From: Pseudomonas nitroreducens NBRC 12694
GTDB lineage: Bacteria; Pseudomonadota; Gammaproteobacteria; Pseudomonadales; Pseudomonadaceae
DNA: 64,000 nucleotides
Reading direction: 5' to 3'
NCBI RefSeq assembly: GCF_002091755.1
Contig: NZ_BDAI01000001.1
Location: 992,001-1,056,000 of the forward strand
The notes beneath the pieces were generated by a model. That model worked only from the letters and a program-made list of their open reading frames with translations, did no database searches and was not told the origin of the DNA. This document shows, in pieces, positions 41,984 to 50,867 of this stretch. The position numbers and the translations under genes are program-made. Each line of letters begins with the position of its first letter. The first letter of the stretch is position 1.

Positions 41984-42835
41984 TCAGGCCTGGCGGAGCG
42001 ACCGCGCGCAGGCCTGGCGATACTCGCCAGGGCCGACCCCATAGGCCTGCTTGAACTGCCGGCTGAGGTGGCTTTGATCGGCGAAGCCCAGTTGCATGGC
42101 CACGTTCACCGGCATGCAGCCCTGCTTGAGCAGCGCCCTCGCCTGTTCCAGCCGACGCTGCTTGAGCCAGGCATGGGGCGGCAGGCCAGTGGCCTTGCGG
42201 AACACGCGGGCAAAGTGGAACGGAGAAAGCCCGACGGCGGCGGCCAGTTCCTCCAGCGACGGCGGCTCCAGCAAGCGCGAGCCAAGCAGCTCGCGGGCCC
42301 GCGCCACCGCCACCGGTTCATTGCCCGCGGGCTGCGCCTCGGGAATCCGCCCGTGGCGCTGGAACAGCAACAGCAGCGCCTCGCGCCAGCAGGTCTGGCG
42401 CTGCAGCACAGTAGCGTCGGAATCCGCCAGCCGGTGCGCGGCGAACAGCGCCTGCACCAGTTCCGGATCATTCACCACGCTGGCAGCGAAAGACGGCGTG
42501 CCGCCCTTGCCCAGCTCCAGCTCCTCCAGCACGCCGGAAACCTGCGCCAGCTCCGGATAGAAACCACGGTAGCGCCAGCCGGCCTCGTCGGCCTTGGAGC
42601 CGGTGTGGACCTCGTCGGGGTTGATCAGCACTACGCTGCCGGCCGGAGCGAAGTGCTCGGCACCGCGATGGTGAAAGCGCTGCGCCCCCTGCTCGATCAT
42701 GACGAAGGCGAAGCCTTCATGGACGTGGGGCGAGAACACCTGCTCGATGTAGCGTGCGTGCAGCAGCTCGACGCCGCCCAGTTCCTGGGCGCGCCAGAAG
42801 CGGGTGCGTTCGCCGCTTGCGTGGTCTTCTGCCAT
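41984..42835 (-). CDS. AraC-family transcriptional regulator
   Basis: 283 residues. An AraC_binding cupin spans about 20-160 (SPHVHEGFAFVMIEQGAQRF). Two helix-turn-helix motifs occupy about 185-280, with the signature LEELAAAVGLSPFHFARVFR and the C-terminal MQLGFADQSHLSRQFKQAYG. The cupin should bind a small effector. It lies 207 bp upstream of the TonB receptor gene on the same strand, with repeats in between, so it probably activates that receptor when its substrate is present. Confidence 0.88.
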   Translation of the reverse strand: MAEDHASGERTRFWRAQELGGVELLHARYIEQVFSPHVHEGFAFVMIEQGAQRFHHRGAEHFAPAGSVVLINPDEVHTGSKADEAGWRYRGFYPELAQVSGVLEELELGKGGTPSFAASVVNDPELVQALFAAHRLADSDATVLQRQTCWREALLLLFQRHGRIPEAQPAGNEPVAVARARELLGSRLLEPPSLEELAAAVGLSPFHFARVFRKATGLPPHAWLKQRRLEQARALLKQGCMPVNVAMQLGFADQSHLSRQFKQAYGVGPGEYRQACARSLRQA

Positions 42836-42917
42836 GTACCACTCCCGTCAAGGGACTCTTTGTATGCCGTGCCCTGCCGGCATATCAGCCATTACTGGAA
42901 AATGGCGTCCGGGCTGT

Positions 42918-43046
42918 CCCTCACCCCAGCCCTGGCTACGCGCCCCGCTCAGAGGGAGAGGGAGCCGTCTGCGCCGGCTGACACAATAGTTTCCTCCTGC
43001 GCCGAACAGTCCCCTCTCCCTTGGGGAGAGGGTTAGGGTGAGGGGG
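42918..43046. repeat. Dispersed CCCTCACCC-type inverted repeat
   Basis: The arms CCCTCACCCCAGCCCTGG (42918) and the facing GTTAGGGTGAGGG (43032), with a CTCTCCC-TT-GGGGAGAG hairpin (43013-43031), form the widespread intergenic repeat that reads like CCCTCACCCTAACCCTCTCCC. It lies in the 231-bp gap upstream of the AraC gene. I see no coding sequence there. Confidence 0.6.
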
Positions 43047-43066
43047 CAAGCGGTGCAGAGTATCAC

Positions 43067-43636
43067 TCAGCCGACGAAACCGGCTTCCAGCGCGGCCTTC
43101 ACCTGTGGCCATTCCTGGTCGGTGATGCTGTACAGAATGGTGTCGTCGAGCCGCCCGCCAGCCAGGCGCCGATGGTTGCGCAACACACCCTCGCGCACCG
43201 CGCCGAGCTTCTCGATGGCGCGCTGGGAGCGCTCATTGCTGGCGGCGGTCTTGAACTGCACGCGGACCATCTTCCAGCTGTCGAAGGCATGGCGCAGCAT
43301 CAGGTACTTCATGGTGGCGTTGAGGCCGCTGCCGTGCTGGGCCTGGTCCAGCCAGGTGGCGCCGATCTCGCAGGCCGGCAGCGCCGGGAGGAAGTCCATG
43401 AAGCGCGTGGTGCCGACGATCTGGTTGCCCAGGCGCACCACCAGCGGCAGGGCGCGGCCCTCGCGCTGGTCGGCCAGCCCCTGGCGGTACCAGTCCGGGC
43501 GTCCAGGCGCGCTCATGAACTGCAGGACCTCGCGGTTCTGCTCCGCCAGCGTCACCAGGTCCGGTACGTCGGCCTCCACCATGGGCTCCAGGCGCAGGGC
43601 CCCGCGCTGCAAGGTGATGGGTAACGGTCTGAACAT
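43067..43636 (-). CDS. GNAT acetyltransferase, RimJ/RimL type
   Basis: 189 residues from ATG 43636, with AGGAGG 5 bp upstream. Family features are GALRLEPMVEADVPDL at the start, EIGATWLDQAQHGSGLNATM (the acetyl-CoA loop lies after the ATWL strand), and FKTAASNERSQRAIEKLGAVREGVLRNH near the end. Members acetylate protein N-termini, aminoglycosides or small amines; the substrate here is unknown. It is unlinked to its neighbours. The 261 bp upstream contain the promoters of this gene and of the divergent kinase gene. Confidence 0.87.
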   Translation of the reverse strand: MFRPLPITLQRGALRLEPMVEADVPDLVTLAEQNREVLQFMSAPGRPDWYRQGLADQREGRALPLVVRLGNQIVGTTRFMDFLPALPACEIGATWLDQAQHGSGLNATMKYLMLRHAFDSWKMVRVQFKTAASNERSQRAIEKLGAVREGVLRNHRRLAGGRLDDTILYSITDQEWPQVKAALEAGFVG

Positions 43637-43897
43637 GGCGCCCTCCTCGACACACGACGCAGAATCATCGCTCACATCAGAGCGTAGCGGCCCGATGAAG
43701 TGCCGCGCGCCGGCAGGCGCACGACAGACGGACCGCGAAAAGGCCGGCAAGCTATCAGTCCGGCGCGCCGCCCTCAAGTGTGAAGCGCGACACGGCGCCA
43801 CTGAGACATTGGTAGCAGGCGTCTGACAGTTCCGGACTTTGGTGCGAAACTGCTGCCAGCGCTCCTGCGGGGGAGCCAGTTCATTTCCGGAGTCAGC

Positions 43898-46800
43898 ATG
43901 TCGTTGTCCAGTGGGTTGATCGCAACGGTCGCCCTGCTCTACATGGCGGTCCTGTTCGCCATCGCGTTCTATGGCGACCGCCGTCGCGCCCCTCTTTCGC
44001 CGCGCGTCCGCGCCTGGGTCTACAGCCTCTCGCTGGCTGTGTATTGCACCAGTTGGACCTTCTTCGGCGCCGTCGGCCAGGCTGCCGACCAGTTGTGGTC
44101 ATTCCTGCCGATCTATGTCGGCCCCGTGCTGCTGATGCTCTTCGCGCCCTGGGTGCTGCAGAAGATGATCATGATCAGCAAGCAGGAGAACATCACCTCC
44201 ATCGCCGACTTCATCGCCGCGCGCTACGGCAAGTCCCAGGCGCTGGCAGTGGTGGTGGCGCTGATCTGTGTGGTCTGCGTGTTGCCCTACATCGCCCTGC
44301 AGCTCAAGGGCATAGTCCTCGGGGTGAACCTGCTGATCGGCGCCGGCCCCGATTCGGGCGGCATCCGCGCCCAGGACACGGCGCTGATCGTGTCGCTGAT
44401 TCTCGCCTTGTTCACCATCGTCTTCGGTACCCGCAACCTGGATGTCACCGAGCACCACCGCGGCATGGTGCTGGCCATCGCCTTCGAATCCCTGGTCAAG
44501 CTGACCGCCTTCCTCGCCGTCGGCATCTTCGTCACTTACGGCCTCTATGACGGCTTCGGCGACCTAATGGACAAGGCCCGCGTCGCCCCGCAGCTCAACG
44601 AATACTGGAAGGAGACCGTGCACTGGCCAGCCATGCTGCTGCAGACCGGCGTGGCGATGACCGCCATCATGTGCCTGCCGCGCCAGTTCCACGTGCTGGT
44701 GGTGGAGAACATCGAGCCGCGCGACCTGAACCTGGCGCGCTGGGTGTTCCCGATCTACCTGGTGCTGGCCGCACTGTTCGTGGTGCCGATCGCGCTGGCC
44801 GGGCAAATGCACCTGCCGGCGGGCGTGATGCCGGACTCCTTCGTGATCAGCCTGCCGCTGGCCGAGGCCCATCCCGCACTGGCACTGCTGGCCTTCATCG
44901 GTGGCGCCTCGGCGGCCACCGGCATGGTCATCGTCGCCAGCGTGGCGCTGTCCACCATGGTCTCCAACGACATGCTGCTGCCCTGGCTGCTGCGCCGCAA
45001 GGGCGAGGCCGAGCAGCCGTTCGAGGTGTTCCGCCACTGGCTGCTGACCGTGCGCCGGGTGAGCATCGCGCTGATCCTCCTGCTGGCCTACGTCAGCTAC
45101 CGGCTGCTGGGCTCCACCGCGAGCCTAGCCACCATCGGCCAGATCGCCTTCGCCGCCATCGCCCAGCTCGGCCCAGCGATGATCGGCGCGCTGTACTGGA
45201 AGCAGGCCAACCGTCGTGGTGTGTTTGCCGGGCTGGCCGCCGGCTCGTTCCTCTGGGCGTACACCCTGGTGCTGCCGGTGGTCGCCAAGGGCCTGGGCTG
45301 GCCGCTGGAAACCTTCCCCGGCCTGGCCTGGCTCGCCGGCCGCCCGTTCGGCCTGTCCATCGAACCGCTGACCCTGGGCGTGCTGCTCTCGCTGATCGGC
45401 AACTTCGCGCTGTTCGGGCTGGTCTCGGTGTTCTCGCGCACCCGCGTGTCGGAGCACTGGCAGGCCAGCCGCTTCATCGGCCAGGAAATCTCGCAGAAGC
45501 TCAGCTCGCGTTCGATGCTCGCGGTGCAGCTGGAAGACCTGCTGATGCTCGCCGCGCGCTTCGTCGGCGAGGAGCGCGCGCGGCAGAGCTTCATCCGCTT
45601 CGCCTACCGCCAGGGCAAGGGCTTCACGCCCAGCCAGAACGCCAACGACGAATGGATCGCCCACACCGAACGCCTGCTCGCCGGCGTGCTCGGCGCCTCC
45701 TCCGCGCGCGCCGTGGTGAAGGCCGCCATCGAAGGCCGCGAGATGCAGGTGGAGGATGTGGTGAAGATCGCCGACGAAGCCTCCGAGGTCCTGCAGTTCA
45801 ACCGCGCACTGCTGCAGGGCGCCATCGAGAACATCACCCAGGGCATCAGCGTGGTCGACCAGTCGCTGCGCCTGGTGGCCTGGAACCACCGCTACATCGA
45901 GCTGTTCGAGTATCCGGAGGGGCTGATCTACGTCGGCCGGCCCATCGCCGACATCATTCGCTACAACGCCGAACGTGGCCTGTGCGGGCCGGGCGACCCG
46001 GACCTGCACGTCGCCAAGCGACTGTACTGGATGCGCCAGGGCACGCCGCACACCTCCGAGCGGCTGTTCCCTAACGGCCGCGTCATCGAGCTGATCGGCA
46101 ACCCGATGCCCGGCGGCGGCTTCGTCATGAGCTTCACCGACATCACCAACTACCGCGACGCCGAGCAAGGCCTGAAGGACGCCAACGAGAGCCTGGAACA
46201 GCGTGTGCAGGAGCGCACCTTCGAGCTGTCGCAGCTCAACCAGGCACTCACCGAGGCCAAGGGCACGGCCGAGGCGGCGAACCAGTCGAAGTCGCGCTTC
46301 CTCGCTGCGGTCAGCCACGACCTGATGCAGCCGCTGAACGCCGCGCGGCTGTTCTCCGCCGCCCTCGCCCACCAGGACAAACTGCCCGAAGAGGCCACCG
46401 AACTGGTGCGCCACCTGGACTCCTCATTGCGCTCGGCGGAAGACCTGATCACCGACCTGCTGGACATCTCGCGTCTTGAGGGTGGCCGCGTCAGCGCCGA
46501 CGTCGCAGCCTTCCCGCTGAGCAACCTGTACGACACCCTCGGCGTGGAATTCCGCGTACTGGCCCAGGAGCACGGCATCGACTTCCACGTGCGCGGCAGC
46601 AAGCTGCGCGTGGAAAGCGACATCAAACTGCTGCGCCGCGTGCTGCAGAACTTCCTCACCAATGCCTTCCGCTATGCCAAGGGCCACGTGCTGCTGGGCG
46701 TGCGCCGCGAGGCCGGGCACCTGCGGCTCGAAGTCTGGGACCACGGTCCAGGCATCCCGCCGGACAAGCTGCAGGTGATCTTCGAGGAATTCAAACGCCT

Positions 46801-47374
46801 GGACAGCCACCAGACCCGCGCCGAAAAGGGCCTGGGTCTGGGCCTGGCCATCGCCGACCGTCTGTGCAAGGTCCTCGGCCACCGCCTGGAAGTGCGTTCC
46901 TGGCCGGGCAAGGGCAGCGTGTTCAGCGTCAGCGTGCCGCTCGCCCGCCAACCAGCCCCGGCGCCGCTCAACGGGCACAAGGTGGAAACCCCGGAACAGC
47001 TCAACGGCGCGCAGGTGCTCTGCGTGGATAACGAAGACAGCATCCTCACCGGCATGAACAGCCTGCTGACCCGCTGGGGCTGCCGCGTGCTCACCGCACG
47101 CAGCCGCGAGGAATGCCAGGCGCTGCTGGACGGCGATGCACGCCCGCAACTGGCCCTGATCGACTACCACCTGGACGACGGCGAACTCGGCACCGACCTC
47201 ATGGCCTGGCTGCGCACCCGCCTGGGCGAGCCGGTGCCAGGCGTGGTAATCAGCGCGGACGCCCGCCCCGAACTGGTGGCGCAGATCCATGCGGCCGGGC
47301 TGGACTTCCTGCCCAAGCCGGTGAAGCCGGCGGCGCTACGGGCATTGTTGAGTCGGCATCTGAGCCTGAGATAA
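43898..47374 (+). CDS. mxtR: Hybrid sensor histidine kinase CrbS/MxtR (SLC5-STAC-PAS-kinase-receiver)
   Basis: 1158 residues. Residues about 1-510 form an SLC5/SSS-like transporter of about 13 helices. A STAC linker (about 540-640), a PAS domain (about 645-755, AIENITQGISVVDQSLRLVAWN), and a coiled coil follow. HisKA has VSHDLMQPLNAA with the phospho-His near 807; the ATPase has QNFLTNAFRYA and GLGLGLAI. A C-terminal receiver has its acceptor Asp near 1089 in LIDYHLDDG. This is the CrbS/MxtR type, which with CrbR/ErdR drives acetyl-CoA synthetase and acetate uptake genes and in P. aeruginosa also influences quorum sensing. Its response regulator is not in the window. The actP operon at 2.1-4.1 kb is a likely target. 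Confidence 0.9.
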   Translation: MSLSSGLIATVALLYMAVLFAIAFYGDRRRAPLSPRVRAWVYSLSLAVYCTSWTFFGAVGQAADQLWSFLPIYVGPVLLMLFAPWVLQKMIMISKQENITSIADFIAARYGKSQALAVVVALICVVCVLPYIALQLKGIVLGVNLLIGAGPDSGGIRAQDTALIVSLILALFTIVFGTRNLDVTEHHRGMVLAIAFESLVKLTAFLAVGIFVTYGLYDGFGDLMDKARVAPQLNEYWKETVHWPAMLLQTGVAMTAIMCLPRQFHVLVVENIEPRDLNLARWVFPIYLVLAALFVVPIALAGQMHLPAGVMPDSFVISLPLAEAHPALALLAFIGGASAATGMVIVASVALSTMVSNDMLLPWLLRRKGEAEQPFEVFRHWLLTVRRVSIALILLLAYVSYRLLGSTASLATIGQIAFAAIAQLGPAMIGALYWKQANRRGVFAGLAAGSFLWAYTLVLPVVAKGLGWPLETFPGLAWLAGRPFGLSIEPLTLGVLLSLIGNFALFGLVSVFSRTRVSEHWQASRFIGQEISQKLSSRSMLAVQLEDLLMLAARFVGEERARQSFIRFAYRQGKGFTPSQNANDEWIAHTERLLAGVLGASSARAVVKAAIEGREMQVEDVVKIADEASEVLQFNRALLQGAIENITQGISVVDQSLRLVAWNHRYIELFEYPEGLIYVGRPIADIIRYNAERGLCGPGDPDLHVAKRLYWMRQGTPHTSERLFPNGRVIELIGNPMPGGGFVMSFTDITNYRDAEQGLKDANESLEQRVQERTFELSQLNQALTEAKGTAEAANQSKSRFLAAVSHDLMQPLNAARLFSAALAHQDKLPEEATELVRHLDSSLRSAEDLITDLLDISRLEGGRVSADVAAFPLSNLYDTLGVEFRVLAQEHGIDFHVRGSKLRVESDIKLLRRVLQNFLTNAFRYAKGHVLLGVRREAGHLRLEVWDHGPGIPPDKLQVIFEEFKRLDSHQTRAEKGLGLGLAIADRLCKVLGHRLEVRSWPGKGSVFSVSVPLARQPAPAPLNGHKVETPEQLNGAQVLCVDNEDSILTGMNSLLTRWGCRVLTARSREECQALLDGDARPQLALIDYHLDDGELGTDLMAWLRTRLGEPVPGVVISADARPELVAQIHAAGLDFLPKPVKPAALRALLSRHLSLR

Positions 47375-47438
47375 TTCGTCTAGCCGCGCCTTGGCAGCGG
47401 CGTCGCGAACCCACCCAAAACCAGCAGCCAGCGATACT

Positions 47439-47897
47439 TCACGCCACCCTCCCACGCCACTGCAAAACCACCACCCCGGCAATGATCAGCCCGATGGCCA
47501 GATAACCTTCGGGCGACAACCGCCGCACTGAAAAACCCGCCCAGCCGAACTGATCGCACAACGCCGACATCAGCATCTGCCCCGCCACTACGCAGGCGAG
47601 GAACGTTGCCGCGCCCAACTGCGGCGCCAGCATCACGGCCACCGTCAGGTACGCTGCACCGAACAGCCCACCCAGCCAGCCCCACCAGGGCGTGGCGGCA
47701 ATTCCGGCGGCGGCCGGGAGCGGTACGCGGAACGCCAGCAGCGCAATGATCACCGCCGCCAGGCTGACACCCAGCGAGGTCAGGCTGGCACTCAGCGGAT
47801 GCCCCAATTGGCGCGCCAGCAGCGAGTTGCTGCCCGCCTGCAAGGCAACCAGCGCGCCCACAGCGATGGCAGGCAATAACAGAAGCAGTTTCGACAT
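47439..47897 (-). CDS. DUF606 (YdcZ) DMT-type membrane protein
   Basis: 152 residues with five predicted helices, beginning LLLLPAIAVGALVALQAGSN. The DUF606 hallmark ARQLGHPLSASLTSLGVS and the segment WWGWLGGLFGAAYLTVAVML are present. The family belongs to the drug/metabolite transporter superfamily and has no proven cargo. It is divergent from a LysR regulator with 83 bp between starts, the usual arrangement for a regulator and its target. Confidence 0.85.
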   Translation of the reverse strand: MSKLLLLLPAIAVGALVALQAGSNSLLARQLGHPLSASLTSLGVSLAAVIIALLAFRVPLPAAAGIAATPWWGWLGGLFGAAYLTVAVMLAPQLGAATFLACVVAGQMLMSALCDQFGWAGFSVRRLSPEGYLAIGLIIAGVVVLQWRGRVA

Positions 47898-47980
47898 CGA
47901 AGATTCTCCATGGCTTGTCGATGGGGCTCAGCTTCTGCTATCCATCCAGCGCATGGAAATGAATGATTGGTACAACCTGA

Positions 47981-48889
47981 ATGCACTCGATTCATGACTT
48001 GCGCCGCATCGATCTCAACCTGCTGGTGATCCTCGACGCCCTGCTGGAAGAGCGCCACGTCTCCCGCGCCGCCGAGCGGCTGGCCATGACCCAGCCGGCG
48101 GTGAGCCACGCGCTGAATCGCCTGCGCGACCTGCTGGATGACCCGCTGTTGGTGCGCTCTGGCAACCAGATGCAGCTGACCCGCCGCGCCTTCGAGCTGG
48201 CCGGCCCGCTGCGGGAAATCCTCGGTGGCGTGCGTCGGCTGGTACTGGGCGATGACTTCGATCCGGCCAGCGCTGAGCTGGAGCTGCGCCTGGGCATGTC
48301 CGACTACGGCGCCTGGGTGGTGTTGCCGACGCTGTTGCCGATCCTGCGCCGCGAGGCGCCGGGCATTCACCTGGACGTCCGCCAGGCTTCGCGCGGGGGC
48401 ATGGCCGAGCAGGTGGCGAGTGGCGAGCTGGATGGCGCCCTCGGGGTCTTCCCGATGCTGCCGGACGGGCTGCGCGTGCAACGCCTGTTCGAGGAACGCT
48501 TTGTCTGCCTGTGCTCGCGCGAAACCCTGGGCGGCCGCAAGCGCCTGGACCTGGAAGACTACCTCGCCGCCCCGCACCTGCGGGTCGCCCTGCAGCAGAG
48601 CCCGGCGGAAGAGATCGACAGCCATCTGGAAAAACTCGGCCGGCGCCGTCAGGTGGCCTCCACCGTGCCGCATTTCAGCGTGGCGCCCAGCCTGTTGGCA
48701 GGCACCGACCTGGTGCTGACGATCGCCGCGCGGATGCTTCCGGACGATCTCGAAAGCCACGGCCTGGCCAGCTTCGAGACGCCGCTGAAACTGGCACCGT
48801 TCGATTTCGTGCAGATCTGGTCGGAGGCCAGCGAGGACGACCCCGCGCGGCGCTGGCTGCGTGGCAAGCTGGCCCAGGCAGCCCGCTGA
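47981..48889 (+). CDS. LysR-family regulator
   Basis: 302 residues. The winged helix-turn-helix spans about 8-68 (IDLNLLVILDALLEERHVSR, then AAERLAMTQPAVSHALNRLR). The effector domain runs to the end (ELRLGMSDYGAWVVLPTLLP). It belongs to the NodD/LinR-like branch, which starts with RRIDLNLL. Its probable target is the divergent DUF606 gene. It converges on the MerR gene with a 4-bp gap. Confidence 0.88.
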   Translation: MHSIHDLRRIDLNLLVILDALLEERHVSRAAERLAMTQPAVSHALNRLRDLLDDPLLVRSGNQMQLTRRAFELAGPLREILGGVRRLVLGDDFDPASAELELRLGMSDYGAWVVLPTLLPILRREAPGIHLDVRQASRGGMAEQVASGELDGALGVFPMLPDGLRVQRLFEERFVCLCSRETLGGRKRLDLEDYLAAPHLRVALQQSPAEEIDSHLEKLGRRRQVASTVPHFSVAPSLLAGTDLVLTIAARMLPDDLESHGLASFETPLKLAPFDFVQIWSEASEDDPARRWLRGKLAQAAR

Positions 48890-48893
48890 CCGC

Positions 48894-49712
48894 CTATTCC
48901 GGGGTTTCCAGGCGACGGAGGATTTCCCCGACGCGCTCGCCGAGCATCTCGTTGGCCGAGCGCTTCAGGCCTCGCGCCAGCTCCACCAGCACCACCTGTT
49001 CGGCCATGGGACGCAGGCGCTGGAAGACTTCGGCAAGGCGCTCCAGATCGGCCGCGCCGGGCAGCAGGTCGGCACCGGGCTTGTCCACCAGGTGGGTCAC
49101 CACCAGGCGCACGATACCGGCAGCCAGGTGTTCGGTGTCGGTTCGCAGCACGGCCAGATGATCCAGCAACGACGCCAGCGGAATACCCGCACGGTAGAGC
49201 TCGACACCGGCATTGAACAGGCGCGGGCTGGGGATATTGATGCGTTCGCCATCGAAAGCGAGCAGCCCTTGGGCCAACGCCTGGTCGATCACGGCGTCGT
49301 TCAGCTCATCGCCAAACAACGCCTGCAGGTCGCTGAACTCGATGCTGCCGGGCGACTCCAGGTTCCATGGCCCGACGATGGCTTCGTCGAGGCCGAGCAC
49401 ATGGTCCAGGTCATGGCCGCTTTCCCAGCTCTGCAGCAGCTCCTTGATATTGGCAATGTTGTAGCCGCGCTCCAGCAGTCGATTGATCAGCCGCAGGCGG
49501 CGCAGGTGGCTGGCGAAATACACCCCGGCGCGGCCCCGGCGCTCGGGCGGCGGCAGCAGGCCACGATCCTGATAGGCGCGCAGGTTGCGTACCGTGGTGC
49601 CGCCCTCGCGGGCCAGTTCATCCACGGAATACTCGCGCTCGTCTTCCAGTGCGGAAGGCGCGTCGTCCGGGCGCTGCAGCAGGCGCTGCAGGAGGTTCAG
49701 GGGTGTGCTCAT
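48894..49712 (-). CDS. MerR-family regulator with long effector domain
   Basis: 272 residues from ATG 49712. The MerR winged helix is at about 38-105: YSVDELAREGGTTVRNLRAY, DRGLLPPPERRGRAG, then LRLINRLLERGYNIANIKEL. The remaining about 165 residues are an all-helical C-terminal domain with no visible metal-binding Cys, so it senses an organic effector rather than a metal. It is divergent from the peptidase / EphD-like / di-iron operon and probably controls it. Confidence 0.87.
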   Translation of the reverse strand: MSTPLNLLQRLLQRPDDAPSALEDEREYSVDELAREGGTTVRNLRAYQDRGLLPPPERRGRAGVYFASHLRRLRLINRLLERGYNIANIKELLQSWESGHDLDHVLGLDEAIVGPWNLESPGSIEFSDLQALFGDELNDAVIDQALAQGLLAFDGERINIPSPRLFNAGVELYRAGIPLASLLDHLAVLRTDTEHLAAGIVRLVVTHLVDKPGADLLPGAADLERLAEVFQRLRPMAEQVVLVELARGLKRSANEMLGERVGEILRRLETPE

Positions 49713-49751
49713 GGCCGGATGATAGCCATCGACATGCCCACGGAACAATCG

Positions 49752-49767
49752 GAAGGATTAATCCTTC
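49752..49767. promoter_or_regulatory. 16-bp palindrome in the MerR / peptidase divergent region
   Basis: GAAGGATTAATCCTTC is perfect and lies 40 bp before the MerR start. A second palindrome, ACATCG-CC-CGATGT (49938-49951), lies 31 bp before the peptidase start. Either could be the MerR operator. The 270-bp gap has no gene. Confidence 0.45.
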
Positions 49768-49982
49768 GGTGATCCCCTTCGCATCCCCGAGGCCCAACCA
49801 AAGACGGGAACTGCACCCACCGGATTCCCCGCTCCCGCCCACAACCCGCGCCATCCGCGGCTCCCCGCTCCGGTAACACTCCAGGCCCGCGACGCACGCA
49901 TGGCGCAATGGCAACCGATGGGTCAGCATCGATCGTGACATCGCCCGATGTAACGATAACAACAACCAGCCTGGAGAAAGTC

Positions 49983-50867
49983 ATGTCCCAAGGCGCCTGG
50001 GTGCCCACCCCCGAAGACCTGCGGCACTTCCGCGAGATTCAGCAACTGGCCTACCGCTGCTGCGAAACCATTGCCGGCGAACTGCGCCCGGGCATCAGCG
50101 AGCGCGAGACCGCCGCGCTGATGAAGACCTGGCTGCTCGATCACGGCGTGCGCGACTGGTTCCACCAGCCCTTCGCCTGGTTCGGCAGCCGCACCTCCTT
50201 CAAGGGCTTCGACGGCCTGCGCCACCTGGGCGGCTTCAACCTGGCCTTCTACCCCGGCAAGCAGCGCCTGGAGGAAGGCATGCCCTTCATCCTCGACTGC
50301 GCACCGACCCTGGGCGCCTACACCGCCGACGTCGGCTACTCCGGCGCACTGGGCCACAACCTGCTGGTGGAGCGCCTGATGGACGATCTGCTGGCGCACC
50401 GCAACCTGATCGTCGAACAAGTGCGCCAACGCCTGCCGCTGGCCCATGTCAGCCAATCGGTGGACCGTCTCTGCCACCGCCAAGGCACCCTACCGCGGCA
50501 CAAGGCCTATCCCTTCGAAGTGCTGGCGCACCGCGTGGAAAAACTCGGCGCACGCACCACCGGCCCGTCGGTCGCGCGCTTTGGCGTGCGCAACATCGCC
50601 ACGCTGATGAAGAACGCCCTGATCACCGGCCGCCGCGAGGGCTGGTCGCCGCTGTGGTCGAGCAATGATCGTTCGCAACATGCGCCCACGCCCGGCCTCT
50701 GGGCCGTCGAACCGCACCTGGGCCTGCGCGGCGTGGGCGCCAAGTTCGAGGAGTTGCTGGTGGTCACCGAGGACGATGCCTACTGGCTGGACGACGACCT
50801 GCCCCACGTGCGCCGCTGGACCGAGCGCGGCCTGATCAGCGCCCCGGCGCGGCGGGAGGTGGCATGA
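49983..50867 (+). CDS. M24-family metallopeptidase-like protein
   Basis: 294 residues from ATG 49983, preceded by GGAG. The pita-bread fold is recognisable: GISERETAALMKTWLLDHG, metal ligands Asp (FILDCAPTLG), Asp (ADVGYS), Glu (AVEPHLG) and Glu (KFEELLVV). M24 covers methionine and proline aminopeptidases, creatinases and non-enzymatic relatives; the substrate is open. It is first in an operon with an EphD-like fusion (ATGA overlap) and a di-iron protein, under a divergent MerR. That context suggests catabolism or detoxification rather than protein turnover. Confidence 0.83.
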   Translation: MSQGAWVPTPEDLRHFREIQQLAYRCCETIAGELRPGISERETAALMKTWLLDHGVRDWFHQPFAWFGSRTSFKGFDGLRHLGGFNLAFYPGKQRLEEGMPFILDCAPTLGAYTADVGYSGALGHNLLVERLMDDLLAHRNLIVEQVRQRLPLAHVSQSVDRLCHRQGTLPRHKAYPFEVLAHRVEKLGARTTGPSVARFGVRNIATLMKNALITGRREGWSPLWSSNDRSQHAPTPGLWAVEPHLGLRGVGAKFEELLVVTEDDAYWLDDDLPHVRRWTERGLISAPARREVA

